Below are positions 31,924 through 40,834 of a DNA stretch of 64,000 nt, piece by piece. The translations under genes were made by a program, and so were the position numbers. Source of the DNA: Azolla caroliniana (taxonomy: Eukaryota; Polypodiophyta); contig JBHGNT010000004.1 of the NCBI GenBank assembly GCA_043228905.1, positions 14,136,001 through 14,200,000 on the forward strand, read 5' to 3'. The first letter of the stretch is position 1. Each line of letters opens with the position of its first letter. Below the pieces are notes generated by a model. The model ran no database searches. It was not told the origin of the DNA and saw only the letters and a program-made list of their open reading frames with translations.

Positions 31924-32997
31924 TCGGTTACATGGATGCTGACTAGGCCGACGATGCGTCGGATCGTAGATCCACTTCCGGTTTTATGTTTTCCCTTGGG
32001 AGCATAGCTGTTGTGTGGAGCAGCAAAAAGCAGCCAACAGTGGCTCTGTCAAGCACTGAGGCGCGACCTTTGGCTTCGGTGACTGCTGCGAGACTTGCGG
32101 ATCGAGGTACTGACCCCGATCCCGATTTATTGTGATAACATCAGTAGCATGCAGCTCGCCAAGAACCCTGTGTTCCATGCTCGCACGAAGCACATAGAAC
32201 TGCATTATCACTTTGTGCGTGAGCGGGTCCTGAGCGGTGAAATTGGACTATGGTATGTTCACATGGATCGGCAAGTTGCCGACATCTTCACCAAGCCGCT
32301 CGGATCGGACAAGTTGCAGCGCTTTACCGACATGCTTGGTTTTCAGCATCTCGACGTGCCACACTTGAGGGGGAGAAGAAGGGGCAAAGACACCGCTGTA
32401 ACGGGCAAAGGCAAAGAAATTGTTGCCGACACCGGTAAGGGAAGAACCGGAAGAGGGGGAAACAAGGAGGAAAAAGAAGCCAAGTCGACGAAGAAAGTCG
32501 GCACATCCGAACAAGTCGGAACGAGCGGCAGTGGTGGCAAGGTCAAGGAGGACCGAGCCAACCGGAAAGAAGAAGTGTGCACGCAGGAAGAAAAGTGCAT
32601 ACTATGCGGAGTTAATCATCATCATCACGATGGCAGTGACCGAGATACGGAGTCGAATGAAGAATTCGACTTCGGTGAACCGGCTGAAGAAGCCAAGGAT
32701 GGAAGCAAGGCCAAGACCCGGACCTGGTCTAATGTGGTGAAGGGCCTTAAACCGAAACATGAGTCGGAGGATACCGACTCGGAAAAGAGCTGGAACGAAT
32801 CGGAGACAGCAGATTCGGATCAACAGACGGATCCGAACGAACCGAATCAACTAGAGGCCAAGCAGACACGGATGCAACGGAAGTCGATGCCATTGCGGAG
32901 GAACCGACGGATTGGCAAGCACTGGAGTCATAGCAATGAAGGAGTTGAGAGGGGCCTATTGAGCAGACATGCCGACCAAGAAGGTCAAAGCACGTAG
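31924..32997 (+). pseudogene. Copia-E RNase H with in-frame C-terminal extension
   Basis: The RNase H domain starts in decayed form (VGYMDAD near 31925) and is open from about 32095: IPIYCDN, HYHFVRERVLSGEIGL, QVADIFTKPLGSDKL. The same frame continues about 200 residues past the usual Pol end: a basic Gly/Lys-rich linker, EKCILCGVNHHHH (32587-32625), ESNEEFDFGEPAEE, AKTRTWSNVVKGLK (to about 32751) and an acidic Ser-rich tail. Copia-F has the same layout in one frame, so it is a real polyprotein extension. The Cys-x2-Cys..His cluster could bind metal. Role unknown. Confidence 0.8.
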
Positions 32998-33114
32998 GAC
33001 CAGAAGGGTCGCGGCAAACGGGACCGGACCGGACGAGGAGTGCGAGCAAGGTGGAGCGATGCCAGGAGAAGTCGGTTGGAAGAACCGACTGCCATAGAGA
33101 CTGACACTAGGATC

Positions 33115-33141
33115 CAACCTCAAGTTGAGCTTGAGGGGGAG
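33115..33141 (+). promoter_or_regulatory. Copia-E polypurine tract with hairpin
   Basis: CCTCAAG-TTGAG-CTTGAGG is a perfect stem-loop running into GGGGAG and then the 3' LTR at 33142. The segment AGTTGAGCTTG is also complementary to CAAGCTCAACT at 33152-33162, just inside U3. Confidence 0.75.
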
Positions 33142-33555
33142 TATTGAGTGGCAAGCTCAACTGGAGCCAGATCGGTTGGATAAGCCTGAGCCAGTGAGCG
33201 AGACGGGTCGGTAAGCCGGTGAGCAACCGAGCCGGCAAGCAACAGAGCCGGTGAGCTGGGGAGCCGATTAGCTGGATCCAATCGGTAACCGGAAGCGTAG
33301 TATTAGTTTAGACTACTAGGCACTTATAGTCTCGTAGTAAGAGTCAGATGCTCGTGTGAGCATTGAAGTACGCAATACTTTTATCAGTCTCACGAGGACT
33401 TGTATAAATAGTGCTACTGAGCATAGTTGTAAGGACAAAGTGTTTATATTGTTTTGAATATAGCTTTTACGTTCTGCTCTCTCTGTCTCTTCCGTGTACT
33501 CTGTGTATTCTCTGCTTTCTCTGTTTTCTAATGCTTCCGCAAGTAATCGTTTACA
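33142..33555 (+). repeat. Copia-E 3' LTR
   Basis: It matches the 5' LTR throughout; the first two bases are TA instead of TG. It ends TTTACA at 33555, followed by the AATAT duplication. It has a short extra tgtactctg segment near 33495. Confidence 0.93.
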
Positions 33556-33572
33556 AATATTCTAGAATGTTC
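33556..33572 (-). repeat. Chromovirus C 3' LTR, middle remnant
   Basis: These 17 bases (aatattctagaatgttc) match the 5' LTR of C next to the Copia-E insertion point. They show that E and D hit the same LTR. The junction to Copia-D has lost the D 3' LTR and part of the C LTR. Confidence 0.65.
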
Positions 33573-34806
33573 TCGACCCATTCAATTTCGCGTGCCTCGA
33601 CCCTTACGGTCGACTTGTCTGCTCGTGCGGCCTTTTCCAGCTCCCTTGTTCTCATGATGTTGGTGCTTCTTCTGTTGTGTTTTCTTCCGCTTGGCCTTCA
33701 ATTGATTCGGTGTCTCCGAACCAAACATCCGAGCCAAATCGGTTGCCTCCGATTCGTCTTTACCTCTGTTTGAATTGGCTATCTCAAATTTGGCCTCAAT
33801 CTTGGCTGTCTCGCCCTTGTTGGCTTCATCTACCCCATGTTTGGCTGGCTCCGACTCTTTCTTTCGGTTGCTGCCCTCTCGTCCGATTTTGGACTCTTTC
33901 GTGGATCCGCCTTCAGCTTCTTCAACTGACATTAAATCGAATTCGTCATCCAATTTGATTTCGCGGTCAGTTCCGCTCCTTCCCTACTCCTTTCCTTGGT
34001 CTTGTGGGACTTTTCTCCCCCTCAAGTTTGGCACGTTGAGGTGCCACAACTCAAGCGCACCCGAGAATTGCCGCAACTTGTCTAGACCAAGGGGCTTGGT
34101 GAAAATGTCGGTAGTCTGCCGATCTGTTGAAACATACTAAAGTTCAACTTCAGCAGAGAGGACACGCTCACGGAAAAAGTGGTAGTGCACCTCAATGTGC
34201 TTAGTCCGGGCGTGGAAGACGGGGTTCTTCGCAAGTTGGATGTTGTTGAGGTTGTCGTAGAAGATCGTCGTCGGATCGGAGACCTCCACATGCAGATCCT
34301 TAGGTAGCCGCTTTAGCCATATGGTTTCGCATGTTGCGACAGCCACTCCTTGATACTCGGCTTCTGTGCTCGACAGTGCAACTGTCAGCTACTTGTTGCT
34401 ACTCCATGTGATCGCGGCGTGCCTAAAGAAGAACGCGAATCCGGATGTGGATCAGCGATCGTCGACGTTTTCGTCCCAGTCGGCATTTGTATAGCCGACT
34501 AGTTGCGCGACAGTACCGTTCCGATATAGTAGCCCCCCTTCCTTTGTGCCACTAACGTACCTTAGTACGCATTGTGCGCACTGAACGTGCTCCTCGGTTG
34601 TTCGCACCATAAATTGACTAATCAAGCTGACTGAGTAACTGAGGTCCGGCTGGGTGATAGTCAAGTATATGAGGCTTCCGACAATCTGACAGAACCTTTT
34701 CGGGTCGCAAACCTTTTTGGAGTCGGAGCAAAGCTTCACAGTTCTGTCCAGATGAGTTGACATGGAATTATAGTCTGCCATCCCGAACATGAAGAGCATA
34801 CTCAAC
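33573..34806 (-). pseudogene. Copia-D RT tail, RNase H and Pol extension
   Basis: Reading leftwards from the Gypsy-B insertion: LSMLFMFGMADYNSM and SLIYLTITQPDLSYSV (RT connection), VGYTNADWDENVDDR (RNase H start), TIFYDNLNNIQLAKNP, HYHFFRERVLSAEVEL, then a frame with DDEFDLMSVEEAEGGS and a long Lys/Glu/Asn-rich segment (33582-33953). Here the extension is strongly diverged: EFDL replaces EFDFG and the TWSNVVKGLK core is not recognisable. Confidence 0.8.
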
Positions 34807-34810
34807 ACGT

Positions 34811-35941
34811 TGTCATGAAGATTTTCGGCAATAGTGTGAAAATCCCATAAAACGTACAAAATTGAGTATAAATCACATAATACAATAATTGTGAAGATAA
34901 CATTTTAAATAAATTTAATATCTAAGTACAAAATGATGGAGGTTTTGAATGCACTTTATTACACGAGAAACGGACAACTAAATGTCAAGATATGAGGGTA
35001 TAAAGTTTGTGAAAAGAAAAGAGAAAATTGTGAGATATCCCACATAGGCATGACAAAGACGGCTCTCATCATATATAAGGTAGAGCAAAAGATATTATCT
35101 TTGTGTCTATGTGTGGAGCATAGAGAGTTCAAGGTAACTTGAACTAAGAGTGGAGGTGGGCTAGCTACTCGTAAAGGGTTTTGGCCAACCAAAACCGGAC
35201 CGACGATGGAGACGGTGATCCGACGGCATCCGGCACTAGTGAGACACCGGCATCTGACGGAAAACCGGACCGGCGATGGAGACGGTGATCCGACGGCATC
35301 GGTAACCGACAGCACCGGTATCCGGCGAGGCACCGGTAACCGACGAACCGGCGTTCGGCGACTAGATAAATAAATATATAAATATATATACATATATACA
35401 TATACAAGGAGGGCAAGGAAGGATTCGAACCTTGCACCTCCAAGTTAGGAATCAACTGGCTTACCATTAAGCCATGCTATTTAGTTGAATTTATATTTCT
35501 ATCATTGTACTTTTACATGTAAATTCTCATACATGAGAGCTAAAATGAGTGACATGGTTATCATGCACCACATGTAATACATAAGTGCCAAATGGCAAAC
35601 ATGCAATTTATGCATGTCTTGTACCCTCACATGCATCATATGCATGAGAGCATCTATAAAAGAAGGAAGGGGAAGGAGAAAAAACGCGTTTTTTTTTATG
35701 AAAATTAAGAGGAAGAAATTCGTTATCAAATTGATCGTGTAACTTGTTTCTTAAATCTAAAGTTAAAAGTTCAATCAATCTCTCTCAATCGTGTAATCTC
35801 AACTTCTCTCTTTCCCAATCTATCTTAAGTACTTTCTCGTTAAAGCTTGCACCAAAGCTTGTACCGACTTTGAATCCTTCCGGTCCAGAACCCCGGCGGT
35901 TCCGCCTCACGATCCGCGCGTAGTGACGGATCTTCACGACA
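34811..35941 (+). repeat. Gypsy-B 5' LTR
   Basis: 1131 bp, starting TGTCATGAAG and ending CTTCACGACA. Near the start gATTTTC..GAAAATc can fold. It holds a region of CCGGCGA/GACGG words (about 35205-35355), an antisense tRNA-like module, and a TATA-like ctataaaagaagg (about 35654). Confidence 0.92.
35421..35474 (-). promoter_or_regulatory. tRNA-like module in Gypsy-B 5' LTR, antisense
   Basis: On the minus strand TGGCTTAATGG (A box, 35464-35474) and GGTTCGAATCC (perfect B box, 35421-35431) are 43 nt apart. GGCT/AGCC pairs as a D stem around TAATGGTA, and AGTT/AACT closes a 7-nt loop where the anticodon arm should be. It is the most tRNA-like of the eight modules. Confidence 0.68.
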
Positions 35942-35949
35942 TAATTAAG

Positions 35950-35967
35950 TGGCGAACCCGACGTGAA
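35950..35967 (+). promoter_or_regulatory. Gypsy-B primer-site-like sequence
   Basis: TGGCGAACCCGACGTGAA lies eight bases after the LTR and differs by one base from the K and J sites. The tRNA is not identified. Confidence 0.65.
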
Positions 35968-36008
35968 AGAGGCGGTAGGAAGGATCAAGTCGAGATTAAT
36001 ACTTGGAG

Positions 36009-36678
36009 ATGGCGTCCTCAAGTAACCAAGCGGGAGAGCTCGAAAGGATGATGCTAATCGTCGAGCAAATGATGAGATCTTGGGACAACGATGTGAGCGT
36101 GGAGAAGGCTGTCGATCGTGTTGTAGAGCTCAAGGGCCAATTCGATGGAAGGAACGTTATGAAGTTCCTTGATGCATATAAAAGGGAGATGAATCAGAGG
36201 GACGTGTCCGAGGCACGTCAAATCGCAAGCTTCAAGAGAGTTGTCGCCAACAACATCCAAAGACGCGTCATCGAGCTTCAAGAAGGTAAGACAACATGGT
36301 CCGAGTTCGAGAAAACGATACTAGCGGAGTTCGTGACTGAAGACTCCACGAGGATGACTCGACATGCCCTGATGAAGTGGATAGAGAAGAAGAATAAGAA
36401 GATGAGCGTCTCAAGGGTGTACGACGAATTCGACCAGATGTTTAGTCGTCTCCCCAATACGGACCAAGTGTTGCTTGAAGAGGACAAGACTTTGTACTTC
36501 TTGAAGGCCGTGGACATAAAGGATAGATGGGAGTTGGGGACTCTTCTCGAAGATGATACCCAAGCAAATGGGCTCGTAGCGGACTGGATCGCGGTGAAGC
36601 GGGCATGCAATAGGCTCGACAAGCGTCGCCAATGGGTTGATGACACCGACTTGACGGGATCGACTACCACGGAGAAAG
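36009..36678 (+). pseudogene. Gypsy-B Gag, N-terminal part
   Basis: The ATG at 36009 starts MASSSNQAGELERM. The frame is unbroken for over 220 codons up to the Copia-F insertion: KGQFDGRNVMKFLDAYKREM, TWSEFEKTILAEF, YDEFDQMFSRLP and LLEDDTQANGLVADW are typical of a gypsy capsid. After the insertion the same frame resumes at 44791. Gag assembles the particle. The N-terminal 200 residues align with the K and J proteins. Confidence 0.88.
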
Positions 36679-37105
36679 TGTCAACGTGAGTGTTTGCGGA
36701 AGCGTAAAACAGAGAACAACACACACAGAGACAGACAGACAGACAGAGAGAGCAGAACACAATTTCAAAATTATATCAAGACTCTCTGTACACACTGTGC
36801 TAAGTAGCACTATTTATACAAGTCCTCTTGGGACTGACAGAAGTACCATGTACTTCAATGCTCACACGAGCATCTGACACTTACTATGAGACTATAGCTA
36901 CCTAGTAGTCTATCCTATACTAGGCTTCCGATTGGACTTCCGGTTACGGATTGCACCCGGCCTCCACTGCTTGCCGGTTCGGTTGCTCACCGTCATACCG
37001 ATCCGTTTTGCCCGATCCGTCTCGCTTACCGGTTCCGGCTTATTCAGCCGATCCGGCTCCGGTTGAGCTTGCCGCTCAACACTCCCCCTCAAGCTCAACC
37101 TGAGG
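36679..37105 (-). repeat. Copia-F 3' LTR and polypurine tract
   Basis: The LTR is 36679-37081 (plus strand TGTCAACGTG..GCTCAACA). In element orientation it starts TGTTGAGCGGCAAGCTCAAC, a perfect 7-bp stem-loop. The adjoining 37082-37105 is the polypurine tract: CCTCAGG-TTGAG-CTTGAGG followed by GGGAG, the hairpin seen in P and E with one changed base. Confidence 0.92.
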
Positions 37106-37354
37106 TGGGGTCGTGGTGTCGACCTCTGTGGCAGTCGGTTCTTCCAACCGACTTCTCCTGGCGTCACTCCGCCTTGCTCGCGCTCCTCGTCCGGTCCGGT
37201 CCCGTTTGCCGCGACCCCTTTGGTTCTACGCGCCTCGACCCTCTTGGTCGGCATGTCTGCTCAATAGGCCCATCTCAGCACTCACGTTGTTGTGACTCCG
37301 GCGCTTGCCGATCCGTCAGTTCTCCCACGATGGCATCGACTTCCGCTGTGTCCG

Positions 37355-38510
37355 TCAGTTCTCATCCGGATCCATCTGTTGATCCGAGTCAGCTGTCTCC
37401 GACTCGTTCCAGCTCTTGTCCGAATCGGTACACTTCGATTCGACTTCCGGCTTCAGGCCTTTCACCACATCGGACCACTTCCGAGTCTTGGCCTTCTCCA
37501 TGCTTCCCTCGGCTTCTTCAGCCGGTGAACCGAAATCAAATTCTTCATTCGACTCCGCATCATGGTCAGTACCATCGTGATGACCTCCGCACAGCATGCA
37601 CTTCTCTTCCTGAGTGCACAACTCTTCTTCAGAGCCGCTTGCTCCGACCTGTTCGGATGTGGCGACTTCCTTCGTCGACTCAGCTTCCTTCATCTTCTTG
37701 TTTCCTCTTCTTCCGGCTCTCCTCTTACCGACGGGTTCAACAATTTTTTTGCCTTTGCCCGTTTCGGTAGAGACTTTGCCCTTGCTTCTCCCCCTCAAGT
37801 GCGGCACGTCGAGATGCTGAATACCAAGCATGTCGGTAAAGTGCTGCAACTTGTCCGATCCGAGCTGCTTGGTGAAGATGTCGGCAACTTGCCGATCCGT
37901 ATGAACATACCGTAGGTCAACTTCACCGCTCAGGACCCGCTCACGCACGAAGTGGTAGTGCACCTCGATGTGCTTTGTGCGAGCATGGAACATAGGGTTC
38001 CTGGCGAGCTGCAGGCTGCACATGTTATCGCAGTAAATCGGGATTGGGGTTGGTACCTCGATCCGCAAGTCTCGCAGCAGTCGCCGAAGCCAGATGGCTT
38101 CACAAGTGGCAACAGTAGCAGCCCGGTACTCAGCCTCAGTGTATCCGGAAGTGGAGCGGGGATCAGACGCATCGCCGGCCTAATCAGCATCTGTGTAACC
38201 GACAAGCTCTTCGGGTATACCTCGCCGGTATAGCAGTCCCCGGTCCTTAGTGCCGCTGACATACCGTAATATGCGTTGCGTGCACTGAAGGTGCTCCACG
38301 ATCGGCTTCTGCATGAACTGACTTCCCATGCCGACCGGATAGCTGATGTCGGGTCCGGTGATGGTTAAGTAGATCAGGCTTCCGACAACCTGTCAGAACC
38401 GTTTCTCATTGTAGGTCGGTCCGGAGTTGGGACGGAGCTTCTGGTTCCGGTCCAGGGGTGTGGAGACAGGTCGGCAATCCGTCATGCCGAACTTATACAG
38501 CATATTCAAC
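37355..38510 (-). pseudogene. Copia-F RT tail, RNase H and C-terminal extension
   Basis: From the J insertion leftwards: NMLYKFGMTDCRPVST, SLIYLTITGPDISYPV, GYTDAD followed by a stop, TEAEYRAATVATCEAIWL, then a 237-residue open frame (38068-37355) with IPIYCDN, HYHFVRERVLSGEVDL, DIFTKQLGSDKL, a basic linker, EKCMLCGGHHDG, ESNEEFDFGSPAEEAE and AKTRKWSDVVKGLK, ending with its own stop. A GST-type deletion removed part of RNase H before TEAEY. The extension lies in frame with RNase H. Confidence 0.85.
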
Positions 38511-38514
38511 ACGT

Positions 38515-39280
38515 TGTCGTAGTGTATTTCGTACACTACGTGAAAAACTTATAAAGTACTGATTTAATAAATATGAATAAATAGTAGAAAATATTAAAAT
38601 ATATATAACATGCATAGGGCAAGATTTGAACCTTGCACCTCCATGTTAATAATGTAATGTCTTACCATTACACTAGCATTTCATTAGTGTTCAAAAGTAG
38701 ATGTTCCACATAGAAAGGTTAGTTCACCTAGGATAAACTTTAGTTAAAAGAAAACGCATGCTAAAAGAAAAAGTTACACATGCACATCTAGCGTGCATGA
38801 ACGCTATAGTTGATAAAAAACGCACAAGTTAGAAAAAGCACGATCACTTTAGATAAAGCATATAGTCTATCTATAGGAAAAGCATGGAGTCTATAGTTAG
38901 AGAAAAAAAAGCATGGACTCCCTCATCACTACATAAGGATGGGGAGCACAATGTAATAGGTGTGTGAAATATTTGGAAATTGGATATATTTCCGAAAACA
39001 CCAACCGATTAATATAATCGTGGGATTCACGAAAATAATATATACTATACTTGTGGGATTCACAAGTTTCTTATATCTTTCTTTCAATCTAAATACATAT
39101 TCTTATCTAAATATTGATTAATCGAATACAATACACTCGTGGGATTCACGAAATTTCTATCTCTCTTTCTAATAATCTATTCATTACTAGCCTCATCTCA
39201 TATTCTTCTTCCTCCTAGTCCAAAACCTCAGTGGTTCCCACCCGATTCACACAAACGATCCGGAGCTGAAAGGCACGACA
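38515..39280 (+). repeat. J 5' LTR
   Basis: 766 bp, TGTCGTAGTG..GGCACGACA. CGTAGTGTA and TACACTACG at the start form a perfect 9-bp stem. It contains an antisense tRNA-like module, agtctat words, hairpins near 39018, 39050-39066 (cttgtgggattcacaag) and 39136, and lacks most of the CCGG repeats of K. Confidence 0.9.
38622..38675 (-). promoter_or_regulatory. tRNA-like module in J 5' LTR, antisense
   Basis: On the minus strand TAGTGTAATGG (38665-38675) and GGTTCAAATCT (38622-38632), 43 nt apart; GCAAG/CTTGC pair around the B box. Confidence 0.6.
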
Positions 39281-39284
39281 CAGT

Positions 39285-39302
39285 TGGTGAACCCGACGTG
39301 AA
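39285..39302 (+). promoter_or_regulatory. J primer-site-like sequence
   Basis: TGGTGAACCCGACGTGAA, four bases after the LTR, identical to K. Confidence 0.65.
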
Positions 39303-39318
39303 GGCGGGTGGCAAGGAG

Positions 39319-39980
39319 ATGGAGAATCAACAAGAGGCGATGAACATGATGATGATGATGTTCGAGAGAATGCTACACAACGCGAGATGTCGGAGATCAC
39401 GATAGTAGTACAACGGCTCGTGCAACAGAACGGGCAATTCGATGGAAAGGACGTGTCACGCTATCTAGGTGACTACAAAACGGAGATGTTGCGATATGGT
39501 ATCTCAGAAAGATTGCAAGTGTTATCTTTCAACCGGGTGGCTACAGATGAGCTTCAAGAGAGAATCCACGAGATACGGCAACAAAGCCCGACGTGGGAGT
39601 CCTTTGAAGAAGCTATACGAGACGCATATGACTATCTAAGACCGAAGCGGACGAGGACATGGTCCACGAACGGCGGTCAACAGTGGGTGAAAAGCGGCCA
39701 CCGACTACCACCGAAGGAGAGCTTGATGCGGAAGGGTTCGGAGATGCATGAAAAGTCGCAAGTCGACATTGAAGGGGAGCTTAAAACCCAACCAAAGTCG
39801 AGGCCAACAAAGGACGAGGAGGAGGAAGATCGAGGACGAAAGGGTATCCCCACACCGGTTCCAGAGACTTCGGCGGTTGTGCCCGTGCACCAACGTGAGA
39901 CCGGAGAGACGGAATGTGTCGGCGGAAAAGTGGAGGACCGGAAGGGCAACAAGGAAGACAAAGTAAATGAGCATGAATGA
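39319..39980 (+). pseudogene. J Gag-like protein, N-terminal part
   Basis: The ATG at 39319 begins MENQQEAMNMMMMM; a frameshift near 39375 (one copy of ggatgcaacaagag lost) is followed by an open frame from 39387: NGQFDGKDVSRYLGDYKTEM, LQVLSFNRVATDELQERIHE, TWESFEEAIRDAYDY. The second half of the capsid-like region present in K is deleted after YDYLRP, and the charged region follows (ETSAVVPVHQRETGET). Stop TGA at 39978-39980. Confidence 0.7.
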
Positions 39981-40670
39981 AGGGATTCCTTTACCATTGT
40001 TTCGGAGAATTCGGTACTCGAGCCCGCGTGTCGACATAACACCGAAGATAAGGAAAGTGGCGGCAACGAAACGAAGGTCGAAGCCGATGCATACGAAGGA
40101 GAGATAGCCAAGGAGGTGGCTATGGGTGAAACAATGGACGACGATAATACCATGGATTCTTGTCCACTAATTCTAGAGACTTCGGCGGTTGTATTCGAGA
40201 ACCAACGTGAGACCGGAGAGACAGGAGGTGGCGGCAAGAAAGGTAAAGTCGGAAGCCGGTTCGGATGGAAGGTGATCCGGACGGGATTCCGGAAGAAACG
40301 AAAGCCGAACCGGGCGAATGAGGATTCGGCCGAAAGACGACCCGAAAGAAAGCCGACCCGAAAAGGGGTCGACTCGGTCAAAACCGATCGACCGAGTCTG
40401 ACTTGGCCGAACGCGAATATGGATGGAAGCCGACGTAGCCGAAAGCCGATCGGACGAGACCGATCCGGAAAGAAGCCAATCCGACTCAACCGGAGGTTGA
40501 ACTGGTCGAGGCTGGTGAAAACGAGGAAAAGAAAGCCAACCAAAACCGAAACCGATAGATCGAAACCGACCCGGAAGGGGGCCGACTCAGTCCAAACCGA
40601 TCAACCGAGTCCAATTCGGCTGAATACAAATCCGATCGTATTCGGCTGAATACAAATCCGATCCGATTCG
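39981..40670 (+). pseudogene. J charged C-terminal region
   Basis: After the stop the repeat block recurs (MGETMDDDNTMDSCPLILE, ETSAVVFENQRETGETGG, GWKVIRTGFRKKRKPNR) and passes into a Lys/Arg/Thr/Pro-rich tail (RSKPTRKGADSV). The bases are rich in CCGA. The long minus-strand frame over this stretch is an antisense shadow. Confidence 0.6.
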
Positions 40671-40830
40671 GCTGAATACAATACACTCGTGGGATTCATG
40701 AAATTTCTATCTCTCTTTCTAATAATCTATTCATTACTAGCCTCATCTCATATTCTTCTTCCTCCTAGTCCAAAACCTCAGTGGTTCCCACCCGACTCAC
40801 GCAAACGATCCAGAGCGGAAAGGCACGACA
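40671..40830 (+). repeat. J 3' LTR, U5 remnant
   Basis: Only the part matching 39122-39280 of the 5' LTR remains. The break falls on gaatacaa, present both in the internal region (40660s) and in the LTR, which points to deletion between short direct repeats. Polypurine tract and U3 are gone. Confidence 0.85.
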
Positions 40831-40834
40831 ACGT

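Larger units (their letters stand above)
28557..33555 (+). mobile_element. Copia-E, nearly complete Ty1-copia element lacking gag
   Basis: LTRs 28557-28963 and 33142-33555, a primer site, protease to RNase H, a Pol extension and a polypurine tract are all in order. The duplication AATAT lies at 28552-28556 and 33556-33560. The leader joins directly to the Gag-protease border near 29035, so almost the whole gag is deleted and the element would need Gag in trans even without its stops. Confidence 0.94.
38515..40830 (+). mobile_element. Element J, non-autonomous K-family LTR element inserted in Copia-F
   Basis: 5' LTR 38515-39280, primer site, Gag-like frame and a 3' LTR reduced to its last 160 bp. 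The flanks carry ACGT at 38511-38514 and 40831-40834. It has no protease, RT or integrase. The insertion point in the copia RT gene is the same as that of Gypsy-B in Copia-D. Confidence 0.9.

Noticed and set aside
32343-32600. Minus-strand frames inside the Copia-E extension
   Set aside because: The plus frame is in phase with RNase H and conserved in Copia-F; the minus frames are not conserved.
39677-40543. Minus-strand open frame of 288 codons in element J
   Set aside because: Antisense shadow of the charged J frame, with the same Ser/Phe-rich look as the K shadow.
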